The position numbers and the translations under genes are program-made. 64,000 nucleotides of DNA from assembly GCA_034336665.1 (NCBI GenBank), contig JAPFBE010000013.1, forward strand, positions 17,091,056-17,155,055, read 5' to 3'. Shown here piece by piece: positions 14,001-25,786 of the stretch. Source of the DNA: Luscinia megarhynchos (lineage: Eukaryota; Chordata; Aves; Passeriformes; Turdidae). Below the pieces are notes generated by a model. That model saw only the letters and a program-made list of their open reading frames with translations. It had not been told where the DNA came from and ran no database searches. Within the stretch, counting starts at the first letter, position 1. The number at the start of each line of letters is the position of its first letter.

Positions 14001-16922
14001 GGGGGGGAGGAAAAGAAAGTATACCTCTCCTAACCTCATTGGTTTTTAAACAGGAAAATGAAATAAGTAGCAGCAGATATTATAAGCATACAAAAGACAA
14101 AAACATGTCTAGTTCCTTGTGTCTTGGGCACAAAATCACTTATCACAACTTGACAAGCACAGTAGCAAATTTATATTAGGCTTCTATACAGCTATTCATG
14201 TGATTTGTAAATTAGCTGTAACTGTGAAGCAGGCAAATTCAGAGAGGCTGAAAAGAATGAGTGCAGACATTGCTAGACTGGCAATATCCCTAGGTGTTAG
14301 AACAAAGGCAAAAGATACTAGAAGATATGGTAATTGTCCATAGGACATACTTTTACACACAATAAATACAGTGTTGTATGACCTGCATAGACTGAAAGCA
14401 ACTTGGACAAGACTAAACAGAGAATACACACCCATGGTGCTCTTTGGATTTATATTACTCTTGCTTCTCTTCCTATGACTTAGCTACCCTGACAATGTTA
14501 TTATCTTGGAAAGACGAATTGGCTGCATATACCCAAAAGAATTTTAAAAAATGGGAAAGAAAAATTTAAGAATTTCTTGCCAATTCTGTCATAGGAACTG
14601 CTCACTGGAGAGAAATCCATGTGGTGCAAACCTAGCCCTGGAATTTAAGACTCGTTCATTAACTGACCTATGGATTAAGATGGATAAAAGTTCCCTATTT
14701 GACTGTCTGATCATTGAAATGAGATGGAAAGTAAATACAACTGGAAATCATTATGCCTTTGGATTTTATTTTTAACTTCTTTTTGTTTGCTGAGTGTGTT
14801 GGCATAAATGTTACCATTTAGAAATGGAACAAGTCTTAGTAAAGATTCTAATACATCCTTCTACAGTTTCCCAATTGACCCCTGTGGAACATTCACTGGC
14901 ACACTAGCCTGTCCATATTTCATGGAGTTTCCACGATTTTCTTTGAAAGTCATTCTATATCTAATACATAAATTATACAACATGGAGCAGGCTGGGTTGC
15001 AACCTGTCTGCCCTTCTTATTTAGCCTGTTTACTTTTTCCTACCTGTTCCTCCCAGGAGAGGAGACTGAGATGTTAGAAATTCCTGTTATGAAAACTGTT
15101 GGGACTTGCTGATCAGCTAGATCTCTCTCTTCATAACACTGGCTGCTATTCAGCCAAAATGCTTCCTACCTCCAGACTTGTCTCATTTCACATGCCCACA
15201 CTGATTCCTCTCATTTGTCTTCACCTGGCACTTGAGCCAGCTGCTGCTTAGCCAAGTTAGGTGCATTACACATTTTTAACTTGCCTGGTAAGCAATCATG
15301 TCAGCCTCCCTAATCATCTGTGTTGCTCTGTGCTGAATTTCCTCTGATGTGCCCATATCGGAGCATCAGGAGCTTCCAGAAACAGCATCTGAAACTGCAT
15401 TGTAATCTTGTGCAGGTTTTTGAGTGGCACGTGGGAACAAAAAGTATGGAACAGGGGAAGATGCAATTTAAATTTCAAGCAGTCAATTACCTCAGGAGCT
15501 GCATTCAAGGTGCTCACAATTCCACACCCCAACATGTGCATCTGAACCCAAACTACCCTTTTAGAGAGGAGCTGGGGATGAAATTGATTAATTCAATAGA
15601 ACAGCTTAGGCTCAGGGAATATCAGGAGCAAGAGGTCCTGTTAAAGATCAATAAAGGAATATCTGCAAGCTCTGGTACACACCAACAGATCTCAGCTATT
15701 GCAGTAGCATCAGCCTTTGAGCTGGGCTTCTAAATGAACCAGAACTTAATCCAGATGTGAAGCTCTCTGCCACCTTCACCCTGTAATAGAATCAATGCTG
15801 CAAATAGGCTGCCTTCTCTCCCTTAAGTGATGCTTCCAGTCTTAGGTAGAAGGTGATGGGGGTATGTCTCCAATTCCAGCAAGGCAGCATGGACACAATA
15901 AAGGCATGGCTCATACCTCAAAGTCACAGCTCAGAAAAAAAAAAAAAAGACTGAATTTCCTCCCAGCAAACCCTATTTCAAGCCCTTTTTTAGATTTCAT
16001 TTGGAGACAAATAATTTGTTTGGTAAATGATAGTGAAATTATGTGATTGAATTACTGAGAGTAAAAGACCATCTTAGCTGATGTGTGATGAAAAGCACAA
16101 ACACCAAGATTATTTTCTTTGTCCTGAGACTAAAAATATTTTTTTTAAAACCACCTTAAATTGAACACAAAAAAAAGGAATCTTGTATTTTGGGAGCATG
16201 TACATGCTGTCCTCAGGAAATTCTCAGCTCAAATAATGTCACTGCAACTCAGAGATGACAATAAAAAAAAGAGTTGGTATATAAATCATATTGGTTTGTG
16301 GTAATAGCAGCTTTCTTGCCGAAAGATGACTCTTAATTTTCTGCTTGGGAATGTGTTCACTTCTCCAAACAAGAAAACTAAACCAACATGGGTGTCAGAG
16401 TGTTCCCTGTGAGGAACCACACCCCACATCCTTGGTGATTTTCCACTTATACTAGTGTAAATATAGGATAAAAGTGCCAGACCAGGTCTCACAGCCAGAT
16501 CCTCAGTGAATATAAACTAACACTTCAGCCAACTGCTGTGACTGAGAATAGGTCTCTGTCAGTAAATTACTTTCTATTATGCCATACAGAGCTCTGCCAC
16601 GGAGCCCCACTAAGCCCTGGTTAATGTGGGATTTTATTTTCCCTACCTGTGGAAGAAGCTAATCAGCATGAAACACAGTAAGCATATGAACAGATGTCAA
16701 CCACTCAATGCTTATTATTTAATGTCATGACAAGGAAGACCAGGTTTATACAGCTCTGGCTGGAATTGCTAGATAAGCTAGACTGAAACTATTCTGGCAA
16801 TACTATTAGTAATATCATGTTGTGTTAATTGGTTGCACGAGCACATGAATTTCACAGTCAACACCAATTCTGGTCTATTTTGAGTTAGCCTTATCCCAGA
16901 TCAACTTTCTTCCAAAATACTC
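11053..16922. other. Non-coding stretch, nothing identified
   Basis: No gene, RNA or transposable element is recognisable. A G-rich patch at 11229-11243 (four G, C, seven G, T, two G) is the most G-dense spot nearby. A run of 14 A lies at 15935-15948. The longest open frame of the window (13043-13528, 161 codons, + strand) lies here. Its predicted protein has no recognisable motif and it overlaps a second + strand frame and a minus-strand frame, so I do not call it a gene. About 16680-16960 has an A/T-rich, TAAT-containing texture that might be a conserved non-coding element, but this cannot be judged without alignment. Confidence 0.6.
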
Positions 16923-16960
16923 TGATATTACAGCATTTTTTTAGTGGGACTGTAATATCA
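16923..16960. repeat. Perfect 11-bp inverted repeat, 16-base loop
   Basis: The arms TGATATTACAG (16923-16933) and CTGTAATATCA (16950-16960) are exact reverse complements. The loop is T-rich, followed by AGTGGGA. The stem ends abruptly on both sides. Possibilities are a foldback remnant of a small DNA transposon, a structured regulatory element, or chance. There is no flanking duplication that would settle it. Confidence 0.7.
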
Positions 16961-19900
16961 TTTATTTCATTTTTCTTGCAAAAGAGAAAAGGGACATAAC
17001 CTTCATACAGGAGCTGCTAAACTGACACAGTACTATACAGTAGTACTTTCTGATTTATTGCTTTCTATTCCTCTGTGTTTCCACAGCACTATTTTGATCT
17101 GCACTCTTCTAGGAACTAACTTTTCACCCCTTCTCCCTATTTACAGGACAGCCTGATTGGAGCAAATTACCAGCTTTTCACAGATTTTATGTATTGTGTC
17201 ACATCAATACTGAAAAAAAATTATTTTAATTGCAGAAAAGATGTTTTATGCTATCTTTCCTATGAGTTTTCTATAGTTTTTACTGTTTCTGAGAGGGAGG
17301 AGATCGGGGTAGACATCAAGCAATTTTAGATCAGTGGTGATTCTTACACTTAAAATCTGCCTTATATTATTCACTGGGACCTGCCTGACATCTAATGAGT
17401 AGACTTGGAGAAGTGGAAGGACAGCCTGAGGAACTTCAGCATCCTTCTGTGGCCTCTGAGGGCAGGCCAGTTCCAGAGACCAAAAAGTGGATGGTCTGTG
17501 TTCAAGGATCAGGCACCTGGAAACCCTCTTCTGCCCAGTCAACTACAGGCTTTTATTTATGAGTTTTCACCCCTGCTCCCAAGATTACCCTCTATCTTCC
17601 TTCATTTCATCCTGCTTCTGAACAATACCTAAGATTCTCTGTCTTTTACCAGAAGCCCATGTGAGCAGCTCCTTTTCTCCTGAGTGTCTCTCCTTTCAGC
17701 ATTGCTCTGAAACCTCTTCACCCTTCAAAAAAGGCTCAATATTTTTGTTTGCCAAAGGCTCTGTGAGTCACAGAGAACATGACTCCTGTGGTATAAACAA
17801 AGTTCAAGGCTGAGGTTACTCAGTCTATAAGAGGAAAGCTCTCAGGCAGTGGAAACAATAGTATGTCCAGATGCCAGACCTCCCTCAGCAGACACTGTCC
17901 CAAAACCCCTGCATGCAAAACAGGTCACATTTCAGCCTCCTGATCTGAAGACAGCTTGGTTCAATTTAGAGGCAATATTTATGGCTATACAGCTCTTCTC
18001 TCAGACGTAAATGTAAGCTAAAAAGTTTACATTTTATTAGCTAAGAAGTTAATCAAGAGTTCAATTTTTTGCTTTACCACATGTTGCTATCTGTTCAAGG
18101 CACATCAGAGTTGCATGAGTTGTTCTTGGGAGGCAGTGAAAGTCCAGGGGAATATCAATATGAATATCAAGGGAGGCATTTTTTTTTGTTACACAAACAC
18201 ATGTGATAAGATCACACCAGCTGTTTACTGTCAGGATCACTTACAGCATGGGGCCCTGACTGCAGCAGTCATGAGATGTGGTATTTCCTTACAGAAATTT
18301 CAGGACAAAAAAATGCAGTAGTATATTTTGCCACCAAAAATGCCAAAATACTTTTTTTCCTTCCCATTGCCCCAGTAGGGTTTCTTGAACACCATCAAGA
18401 AAATATCAGCTCAAGTACTGGGTAAGGCATTGGGTTGCTTATGATGCCTTGTATGTATTTTAGTGAAGATAGTTTTCTATGGATGTACTTTAATTTTGCA
18501 ACCAAGACATTATGATTACTTAGGCATGTACCAAAATTAAAGGAAAGAGATCAGCTCTTTTCCAGTAAGCCTTTAACTGGTTTCCTCTATGATATAATTT
18601 TAACATCTTTTTGGGATAAATGCCAATGAGACTTGCAGAGAAAGCTTAAAAGGTAAATGAGCAAAAAGTCACTGCTGAATATTCTACATTTAAAAGCAGG
18701 TATTTCAGGAAAGTATATTAAAAAAAGATCAATGAGAATTATTTTTTAGAGGGGGGAGATCCCACTAATGCAAAAGACTCCCCAAATAGCTCACAACCCT
18801 ATTGCATAATACTACATGAGCAATGTGGATCAAGGCTAAGTGGCTTTATTCTCAGCTCTCTCTTGTATTGGCATGGACATGGCTGAAGCAGCAACATGAC
18901 AATTCCAGGTACACAAAGCCCATTCTGTAAATTGTAGAAGCTATGATAATTTTGGTCTCCAGACCTGCCTGTGGGTCTGCCAGGGCAGATGGGACCTGAA
19001 AGGGACCAGTTAAATCTGACTTTGAATTAACATGTGATTAAAAATTAAGGAATTCAATATGACATACCTGCTTCCCTCTGGCCAATTTGTGATAAAGCAA
19101 AGTTCTGCCATTCTCTTTTACTCTGTTTCTGCCATGGAATAGAGCTGGAAGCTTGGAAGATTGTTTAGGTTTGTGGTGCTGGTGGTGTTTTTCCCTCCTA
19201 TAATTTAAGGGGAAAGCCAGACAAGATGCAACTTTTCTCTAAATTGGAACTGTGGGCTTAGTACATCACAGGCTCTGTTCTCTCCCTCTCCAATATGCCA
19301 CTCTGCTCCTCTCCTCTCCCTACTCCCACAAACATGTCTGTGCTTTGTTTAACTATTTATTAAATAGCATTGATTAGATCAAGATAGTATCTCTCACAGT
19401 ATTTTTGGTTGAAAAATTGCTGTTATGGTCTGTTAATGGAACAAAAATGTTCCTTTTTATTCCACTCCTGTCATGCCAAGCAACAAGCCATTGAAAAAGT
19501 GCTGAAGACAACTAATCCATCCCAAATTCACCTTAACTTATTTTTTCTGTTTATCTGACCTGTTCTTAAAAACTTCTGAGTCTCCATAACCTTCGCAGCT
19601 GATCTATTCTGGTGATTCACTTGTTATTAGATGTTTTTTCTCAACAGCTAAATTAGTTTCTCAGAGTGTAATTGAAGCCCATTTTTTCCTGCTCTACCTG
19701 GGCTAGATTGTGTGAGAAAAATATTTATTTTCTCTTTACAACAGCATATATGAAAAGTTACTTTGCCCCTTCCTTTCTGACACAGTACTTTATTCTCTAG
19801 ACTGAGTTACTCCACTCTTTCAAACCCTCTGCATGGATCATTTCTCCAAGAAGAAAAGATGTTGGAAAGTATCAGTTGTTGGGCATCTGGCAGTTGGAAA

Positions 19901-22900
19901 TGTTTTAGTTAAACACCTCACTAGCTAGCAAGCATAATTGTTGTCAACAAAATTAACAAATGACTGGAACAACCAGCAGGACTCTCCCACATGGGAATAC
20001 AAAGCCTCTATTGACAAGGACATGGTTGAATTAGTTACTCTATGTTTTTTTCAGTAGACACAGTTTCAAAACCCACTCTTATCCACAGATTTCTTGCACT
20101 TATCAGTAATTCAGTTTTCAAAATAAAATCAAAACAAAGACACAGCTTTTAGACTTGCCCAGCCTGTTAGATTTGGCATCTTTCTATCCCAGTGACTAAG
20201 CTTAGCTATGTAACTGCTTGACTTGGATTACAAAGCAGAAGCAGTAGCTCTACAATATGAAAAAAGCATGAGCTTTTAGAGCCCTGCAGCATGAGCACAG
20301 CAATACCAGATCAATCTCTAGCTTAGAAGTAGTCCTGGATTCTTCAGAAAAAAACTAAGTTTGATCTTGGCTGCATCCATGAATAGCAGTTTCTGTGATC
20401 TCCAGTTGGCAAGAGACTCAATCCCATCTGGACAAACGCTGATCTGGCTTTCTCTCTACTTATCAAAACTCCAGCACAGTGACCTGGCATGAAGCCACAG
20501 TCCTTGAGAAACTCCAGCTATGAGGAGAACACCCTGTGTTTCTCCAGCAAGGCAGCAGCCAGGAATGCATCAAACCTTCAACTCTCTGCCCTGGGGAAAT
20601 GAGCCATGTTCAAAACTTCTTCACTGTCTTCAAAGTGGTTCACAGCCTGGAGTGGCACTGACAACAGCCTTGGCAAATTTAGGTGGAAGACAGAGAACAA
20701 TAGGCACAGGATAACTGGATGTTGTTGAATATCTGTGCATACAGGTACACTGTGCCTTCAGAGAGCTGCAGTGACCCTGAGGATAAAAACACCCACCACT
20801 CTTCCCAGCTTATATCAGTCAGTGATTTTGAGAGCGAATCATTTTCCCTGCATGTGTTTCCTTCAGCCTCCCAGCAAGTGCATTTCTGATCTCCCCTGCT
20901 CCAGGATGTCTCCACAGATAATTGCAATCTTTTAGAGTAGCAGTGGGGTAATTGTGCAGGCTCACCTTCCCATGGCAATCATCAGAAACACCTCTTCACT
21001 CCTCATCTCCAGCAGAGTCATATCAGGTGACTGCTGCATGCTTTCTGACTTTGGAAACTAACATACCATGAAATTTTGATGCACAAATTACACAATGGAG
21101 TGTCTAGCTAGGAAGTTTCAAAATAGCATGTTTTTTAATAAGGTGCAGGTACTGGTTGTTTCTGTTATAAGTGATATCTTATCTTCTGAATTCCTCCCTT
21201 TGTTATAGATAAAAAGGACACAGGCAAGTAAGAAAAGGCATTTTTATTTCACTTACTTTCCTTCTGCAGAAAGCTCCCACTTTGCTACTAAAATCCTTCA
21301 AAGACAAGTGCTTATGACAAAATAACCTGCCTAGTGAAGCAATCTGGGTGAAGAATACTGGAAAATAATCTAAAGGAAACTAAAGGAAAGATTTGTTCTG
21401 TCTTATCTTAATTTTTGGACAACGACCTCAATAAAACTGCAATCTCACAACAAAGCACATTCCAAAGGGTTTTGCTAAGATTGAGCATGCCTCAAAAGAC
21501 ATTGATGTCTCTTGGAAAACATTCTGGTTTAGAACAATTACAGTTCTACTATATTTTTCTTGGGTTTCTCTTCTTTTTCTTCTCTTCCATGAAAAACTCC
21601 AAGGTTTTTCTTGAATGAGATAATCTGCTCCTGTGGCTTAAAGAATACCTGAAGTTAAAATACTTGGATTATGAAAAAGCTTTCAGTCCTGTAGTTGGTA
21701 GCTGAACTTAAAAACACAGTCTGGGCTCTTTAACAGTCAGCAAGATCCAGAACTGGAAGAGATTCATAGTCAGTGAAGTGACTTTCAGCTTAGTATAAAA
21801 ACTTTTACTTCCCAGGCACCCTATGGAATTTGGGGTTGGCAGTGTCTGCATAACAAGAAAAGCCCAGCAAAACCAAACAGTTTATACACCTACCGTTGCA
21901 TCTCCTAAAGGTCTATTTGGAACAGAAAAACAAATGCTCCTAGCACTTCGTCTTCCTCCCTGGCAAGTCTTTTGTGCATGACAGTGCTACTGGCAAATTT
22001 TGGTAAGACAGCTTCACATTTTACCCCTTGGGGTCATTATTCCCACACAATGTCAATCAGCCTCTGGCTCTGTGCTCTCTCTAGAGGCCCAGGTAGAAAA
22101 AAGCTTGTCATCTCCTGCTACAGAAGGCTACAGAAGAAAGAGGGTTTTGTTTATTAAAGGGTTGTTTTTGCAATTTATCTTTTTCATGGAAAGAAACAAA
22201 ATTAGAGTTTGGCAATCAATTACAGCAGTCCATCAGCATGCAAAGCACTTCACTACAGACCAAGACTCCTGTTCCTAGGAGTACCAGCATGGCTATGGTA
22301 ATGGAAAAACATAGTTATGGAGGTAGGATTAGGACAAGTAAACATCTGATGCATAGGAACATTTTTAATTATATAGATTTAAAATCTTTTATATTAATGA
22401 AACTTATTGAAATGCTTATAAATTTTACTTCATATGATTTAAAATCCCTTTTCTTTATGAGTTTGAGAGCTTAAAGAGGAGTGAAACAGGGTACAACAGA
22501 TGATCATGTTTCTGCCTTCACAGGAACATGTTGTCTTGGAGCTGTAAGACCTCAGAGCTCCCACTTACTTGTATCCTAAATGAAATCAGCTTGTAATGAG
22601 CCTTATTTCTCCACATCATAGCTATTAGAGTTTTTGACCAGATGGACAAAAACCTGATTAATAAATTCTTTATTACATGTCCTGTGGCCAAGCTTTTCTC
22701 AAGGTGAGGCTGCACTTCAGTGGCTGCAGTAACACGGTGTTGCTGCCTTTACAGTAATTATCTCAGCATCTCACCACTGCACCACTGTTCAATTAACCCA
22801 TGCAGTGTTCCATGCTGCTGCATTAAACAGGTGGTGTGGCAATAGAAAGTTATTGTGAGTAGGTCCACACAGCTTCCAAAATTATTAGGATTGTTTTGAC

Positions 22901-24295
22901 ATATTCTGGACTAGCCTTAATTGCTCCCAAACACATAGTCCTTAAAGAAGACTGCAGAGCACACCATTTATAATTTAATTATACATCCATGGAGATCATG
23001 CAGAATTATTTTAGGTATCATCAATGAGAAGTCTCAGTTAATAATTTATTGGTGGGGGGTTTCAGACTTTTCTCCATACATTAAGACCTTTCTTGATTTT
23101 GTGTAGGAGAATGGAACTACAAGATGTGACCTGAATATCTCTCCACATGTCTCCTCTGACAGCTTTCAAGTGCTGGCAAGGAAATGTAGGCTCATCTCCT
23201 CAGACAATGTTATGTTGTCACAGCAGGAAGCAGATGGGATCTCTAGTGAATTTTTTAGGGGTCAGTGCATAGAAATGCAGCTCCTGAGCAAACTCTTTAG
23301 CACAACAACATGTGGCATTCATGCCTGAGTCTGCTGTTAGCAAGGTTGGGATCTAACTGTAAAGTTAAACTAGGCTTTGATTATTTCTGTAGGTTCTTAA
23401 AATTACGTGCTTTGGCAGCTAACACTCAGCTCAACCTGGGAAAGTTCTGAAGGAAAGGGTCTCTCCCCTTGTTTGCTCTTGTTTTCTCTGGACAATCCCT
23501 TACAAAGTTGCTGTTCTAAATGAAAGTGAGTTCCAAGGCTGTGGGGCTCTACAGAATCATTTGAAACAATTCACTATGAAACAAATGGTTCAGGCAAACA
23601 CTAATTGAAACATTCAGAAACAAGATTAAAGCAAGGGGAACCAATTGCCTGAGTCCTGAGCTTTTGCAGCCACTAGCAAACAGCCCAATTGAAAAGACCT
23701 TGGAAAAAGACACTTTATGCAAAGCCAAAGGACCACGCCAGCCATCAAGCAAGCTCTCAAAGCACAGCCATTGCCTGAGTCGATTATCATTCTTTTAATT
23801 GAAAAAAGAGATCTATAAAGTCACAATAATCAAATATACTAAACTTTAGGAAGAGGGGCAGAAGTCTATACATACATACACCATTGATTTCAATGCACCC
23901 ATAAAGGTTGAGACACCTACTCAAACTACAGCTTATAATCATACCTGAAGGGTCATACCCTTACCCCACACTCTTTCTCCTGTGTACTGCTGCTGTGTCC
24001 TGTCACAAGTGAAGGGTTTTCCTGCCACAAAAGGATCCTCAAGCAGTATAAAAGTAATAGAGTTCAGAAGAGCTGCACTGGCTGTGGTAGGAGATGGAGG
24101 AGAGTGTGAACATGGAGTATTTGAGAACAGAGCACAGGGTACTGTTCCAGCTGATGTGAGATAAACAAAACTTCTTGGATGCTCTAAAATATGCCAAGAA
24201 CTGTTGCAATTTCTATGCTGTCCCAGAAAGAAGAGAAAAAAAAACCTTTTCTGTGTACCACACTGGCTCCTGTAGTGTTTCATAAACCATGGGAT
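16961..24295. other. Non-coding stretch, nothing identified
   Basis: No gene or interspersed repeat is recognisable across these 7.3 kb. All open frames are about 100 codons or less, with several pairs overlapping on opposite strands (for example around 20.7-20.9 kb and 24.0-24.2 kb). Base composition is even and AT-rich, with short A and T runs only. It is consistent with intergenic or intronic DNA. Confidence 0.6.
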
Positions 24296-24537
24296 TTGGC
24301 TTCAAGCCTTAAGTTGCACCAGGGGAACTTTAGGCTGGACATTAGAAAAAAATTCTTTACAGAAAGAGTGATTGAGCATTGGAATGGGCTGCCCAGGGAG
24401 GTGGTGGAGGCACTGACCCTGGGGGAGTTTAAGAAAAGATGTGGCCCTCAGTGTTATGGTTTAGCTCATAAGGGGGTCTTAGGTCATAGGTTGGATTTGA
24501 TTATCTCCTAAGTCTTTTCTGACCTAATTGATTCTGT
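24296..24537 (+). mobile_element. CR1 LINE, 5'-truncated 3' end (bird type)
   Basis: This is the last part of a CR1 non-LTR retrotransposon: the extreme C-terminus of the ORF2 reverse-transcriptase protein followed by the short 3' untranslated region. The nucleotide order follows the bird CR1 3' end as I know it: a TTGCACCAGGGGAACTTTAG block, TTCTTTACAGAAAGAGTG, GGGCTGCCCAGGGAGGTGG, a TTTAAGAAAAG block, GGTTGGATTTGAT, and the terminal GATTCTG. In frame it still reads [15 protein letters not shown] and then [12 protein letters not shown] short deletion follows the FKK codons, and the last copy of the characteristic terminal octamer (ATTCTATG type) is eroded to ATTCTGTC. 5' truncation and lack of target-site duplications are typical of CR1. 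The open frame from 24191 to 24511 runs through it but is a relic, not a gene. Confidence 0.92.
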
Positions 24538-25625
24538 CAGGCCTATGTGGGACATTCCAGACCAACATGCAGGTTTGTCCTGATGTATCTGACTCTGCTA
24601 AATTTTGGGAAATCATCAGTTTAAGGTGGATTGGTGATTTGCAGTCTAAGGGATCCCAAAGCTTTTGTAAGGTACATAGCCTTGAACAATGCTTCCTGTG
24701 GTAATGCTTTCTTCAAGGGCCAAAGTTTCAAAAGCTCAACTGATCCTTAAAATAGAAATTATAATCTCAGAATGAAGAACCTTTTCCCTTAACTGAGCCA
24801 ATTCAAATGAAATGACAGTATCTTTAAGCATTTCTTTTAGACTTTTAACTTTTTGTTAAAAATCTCCTTTGTGAGAAAATGAGAAAATGCTTTTGTCTGT
24901 GATGCCTCTGATGGTAGCATTCAAAGCTATGTTCTAAAGATCAATAGCAAGGATGATTAAGGAGATGGTGGCTGTGTTTGATTTTTTTTCTGAGGAAAGT
25001 GAAATCTTATAGACTTGAATAGGCATTTCTGCCACTATTTAACAAAGAAACTTTGCCAAAGTTGGCTTCTCTGTGCCTCAAGCACAGATGATAATCCTGC
25101 CTTATGGCTGAGGACAGAATTCAGTGAAATACAACAAACCCCTCAAAAATAACTACTCTAAGAACAATATGCATCCCCCAGGTTTTTCTCCTCCCAGTAC
25201 ACTCTCTGATTGGTGTGTCAAGTCCTTCAAAATACAGTGCTTTTAAAAAAAACACTGAGGTGGTCTTGTTTTCAGGTTTAGCCTGACTGAAGCCTGGTAC
25301 AGGGACAGCCACAAAGAGCAGCCTTTGCTTCTGTAAACACACACACCCCCATGCAAGACACAAGGGCAAAACCCTTGAGGAGAAAAGGCAAACTTTCTGT
25401 GGAATTCATTTACCCAAAGGGTAAAAGTCCACCAGCCTTCTTACAGCTTGTCAGGCTCTCCATAGAGGGTGAACAGAAGAGATTCTGGGGAAGAGAATTG
25501 CTGAGAATGAGTATTTCACCCAAATTTCAGTAAGGAACTTGTGTAGGTAGTGGTGTGTTTCATCTTCATTTCCTTCTAGAGTTTCATCATGGGACAAAGC
25601 AAAGAACCAATATATAATACATTGA

Positions 25626-25653
25626 TACATAAACATCAATATATAAACATCAA
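25626..25653 (+). repeat. 14-bp tandem duplication, two copies
   Basis: TACATAAACATCAA (25626-25639) is followed directly by TATATAAACATCAA (25640-25653), 13 of 14 bases identical. It is a short slippage-type duplication in AT-rich sequence. Confidence 0.75.
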
Positions 25654-25765
25654 GTTGCTGCACAGTGCAAGTACCTAGAAAGGATTAATTTTATATTAGT
25701 TAAATGTACCTGCAATCAGAAAACTGAGATAGTTTTCTATAGCCAGCAACTGATGATGGAAATGT

Positions 25766-25786
25766 ATGCCTTTGAAACAAAGGCAT
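25766..25786. repeat. Perfect 9-bp inverted repeat, 3-base loop
   Basis: ATGCCTTTG (25766-25774) and CAAAGGCAT (25778-25786) pair exactly around AAA. It is a tight hairpin but far too short for a microRNA precursor. There is no U-run behind it and no context suggesting a function. Confidence 0.6.

Noticed and set aside
15320..15733. 137-codon + strand frame, considered as a retroelement or exon piece
   Set aside because: No reverse-transcriptase, gag or other familiar motif, and a shorter minus-strand frame overlaps it. No reliable splice-site pair frames it.
24191..24511. 106-codon frame considered as a gene
   Set aside because: Its second half is the C-terminal relic of CR1 ORF2. The first half is unrelated flanking sequence that happens to be open.
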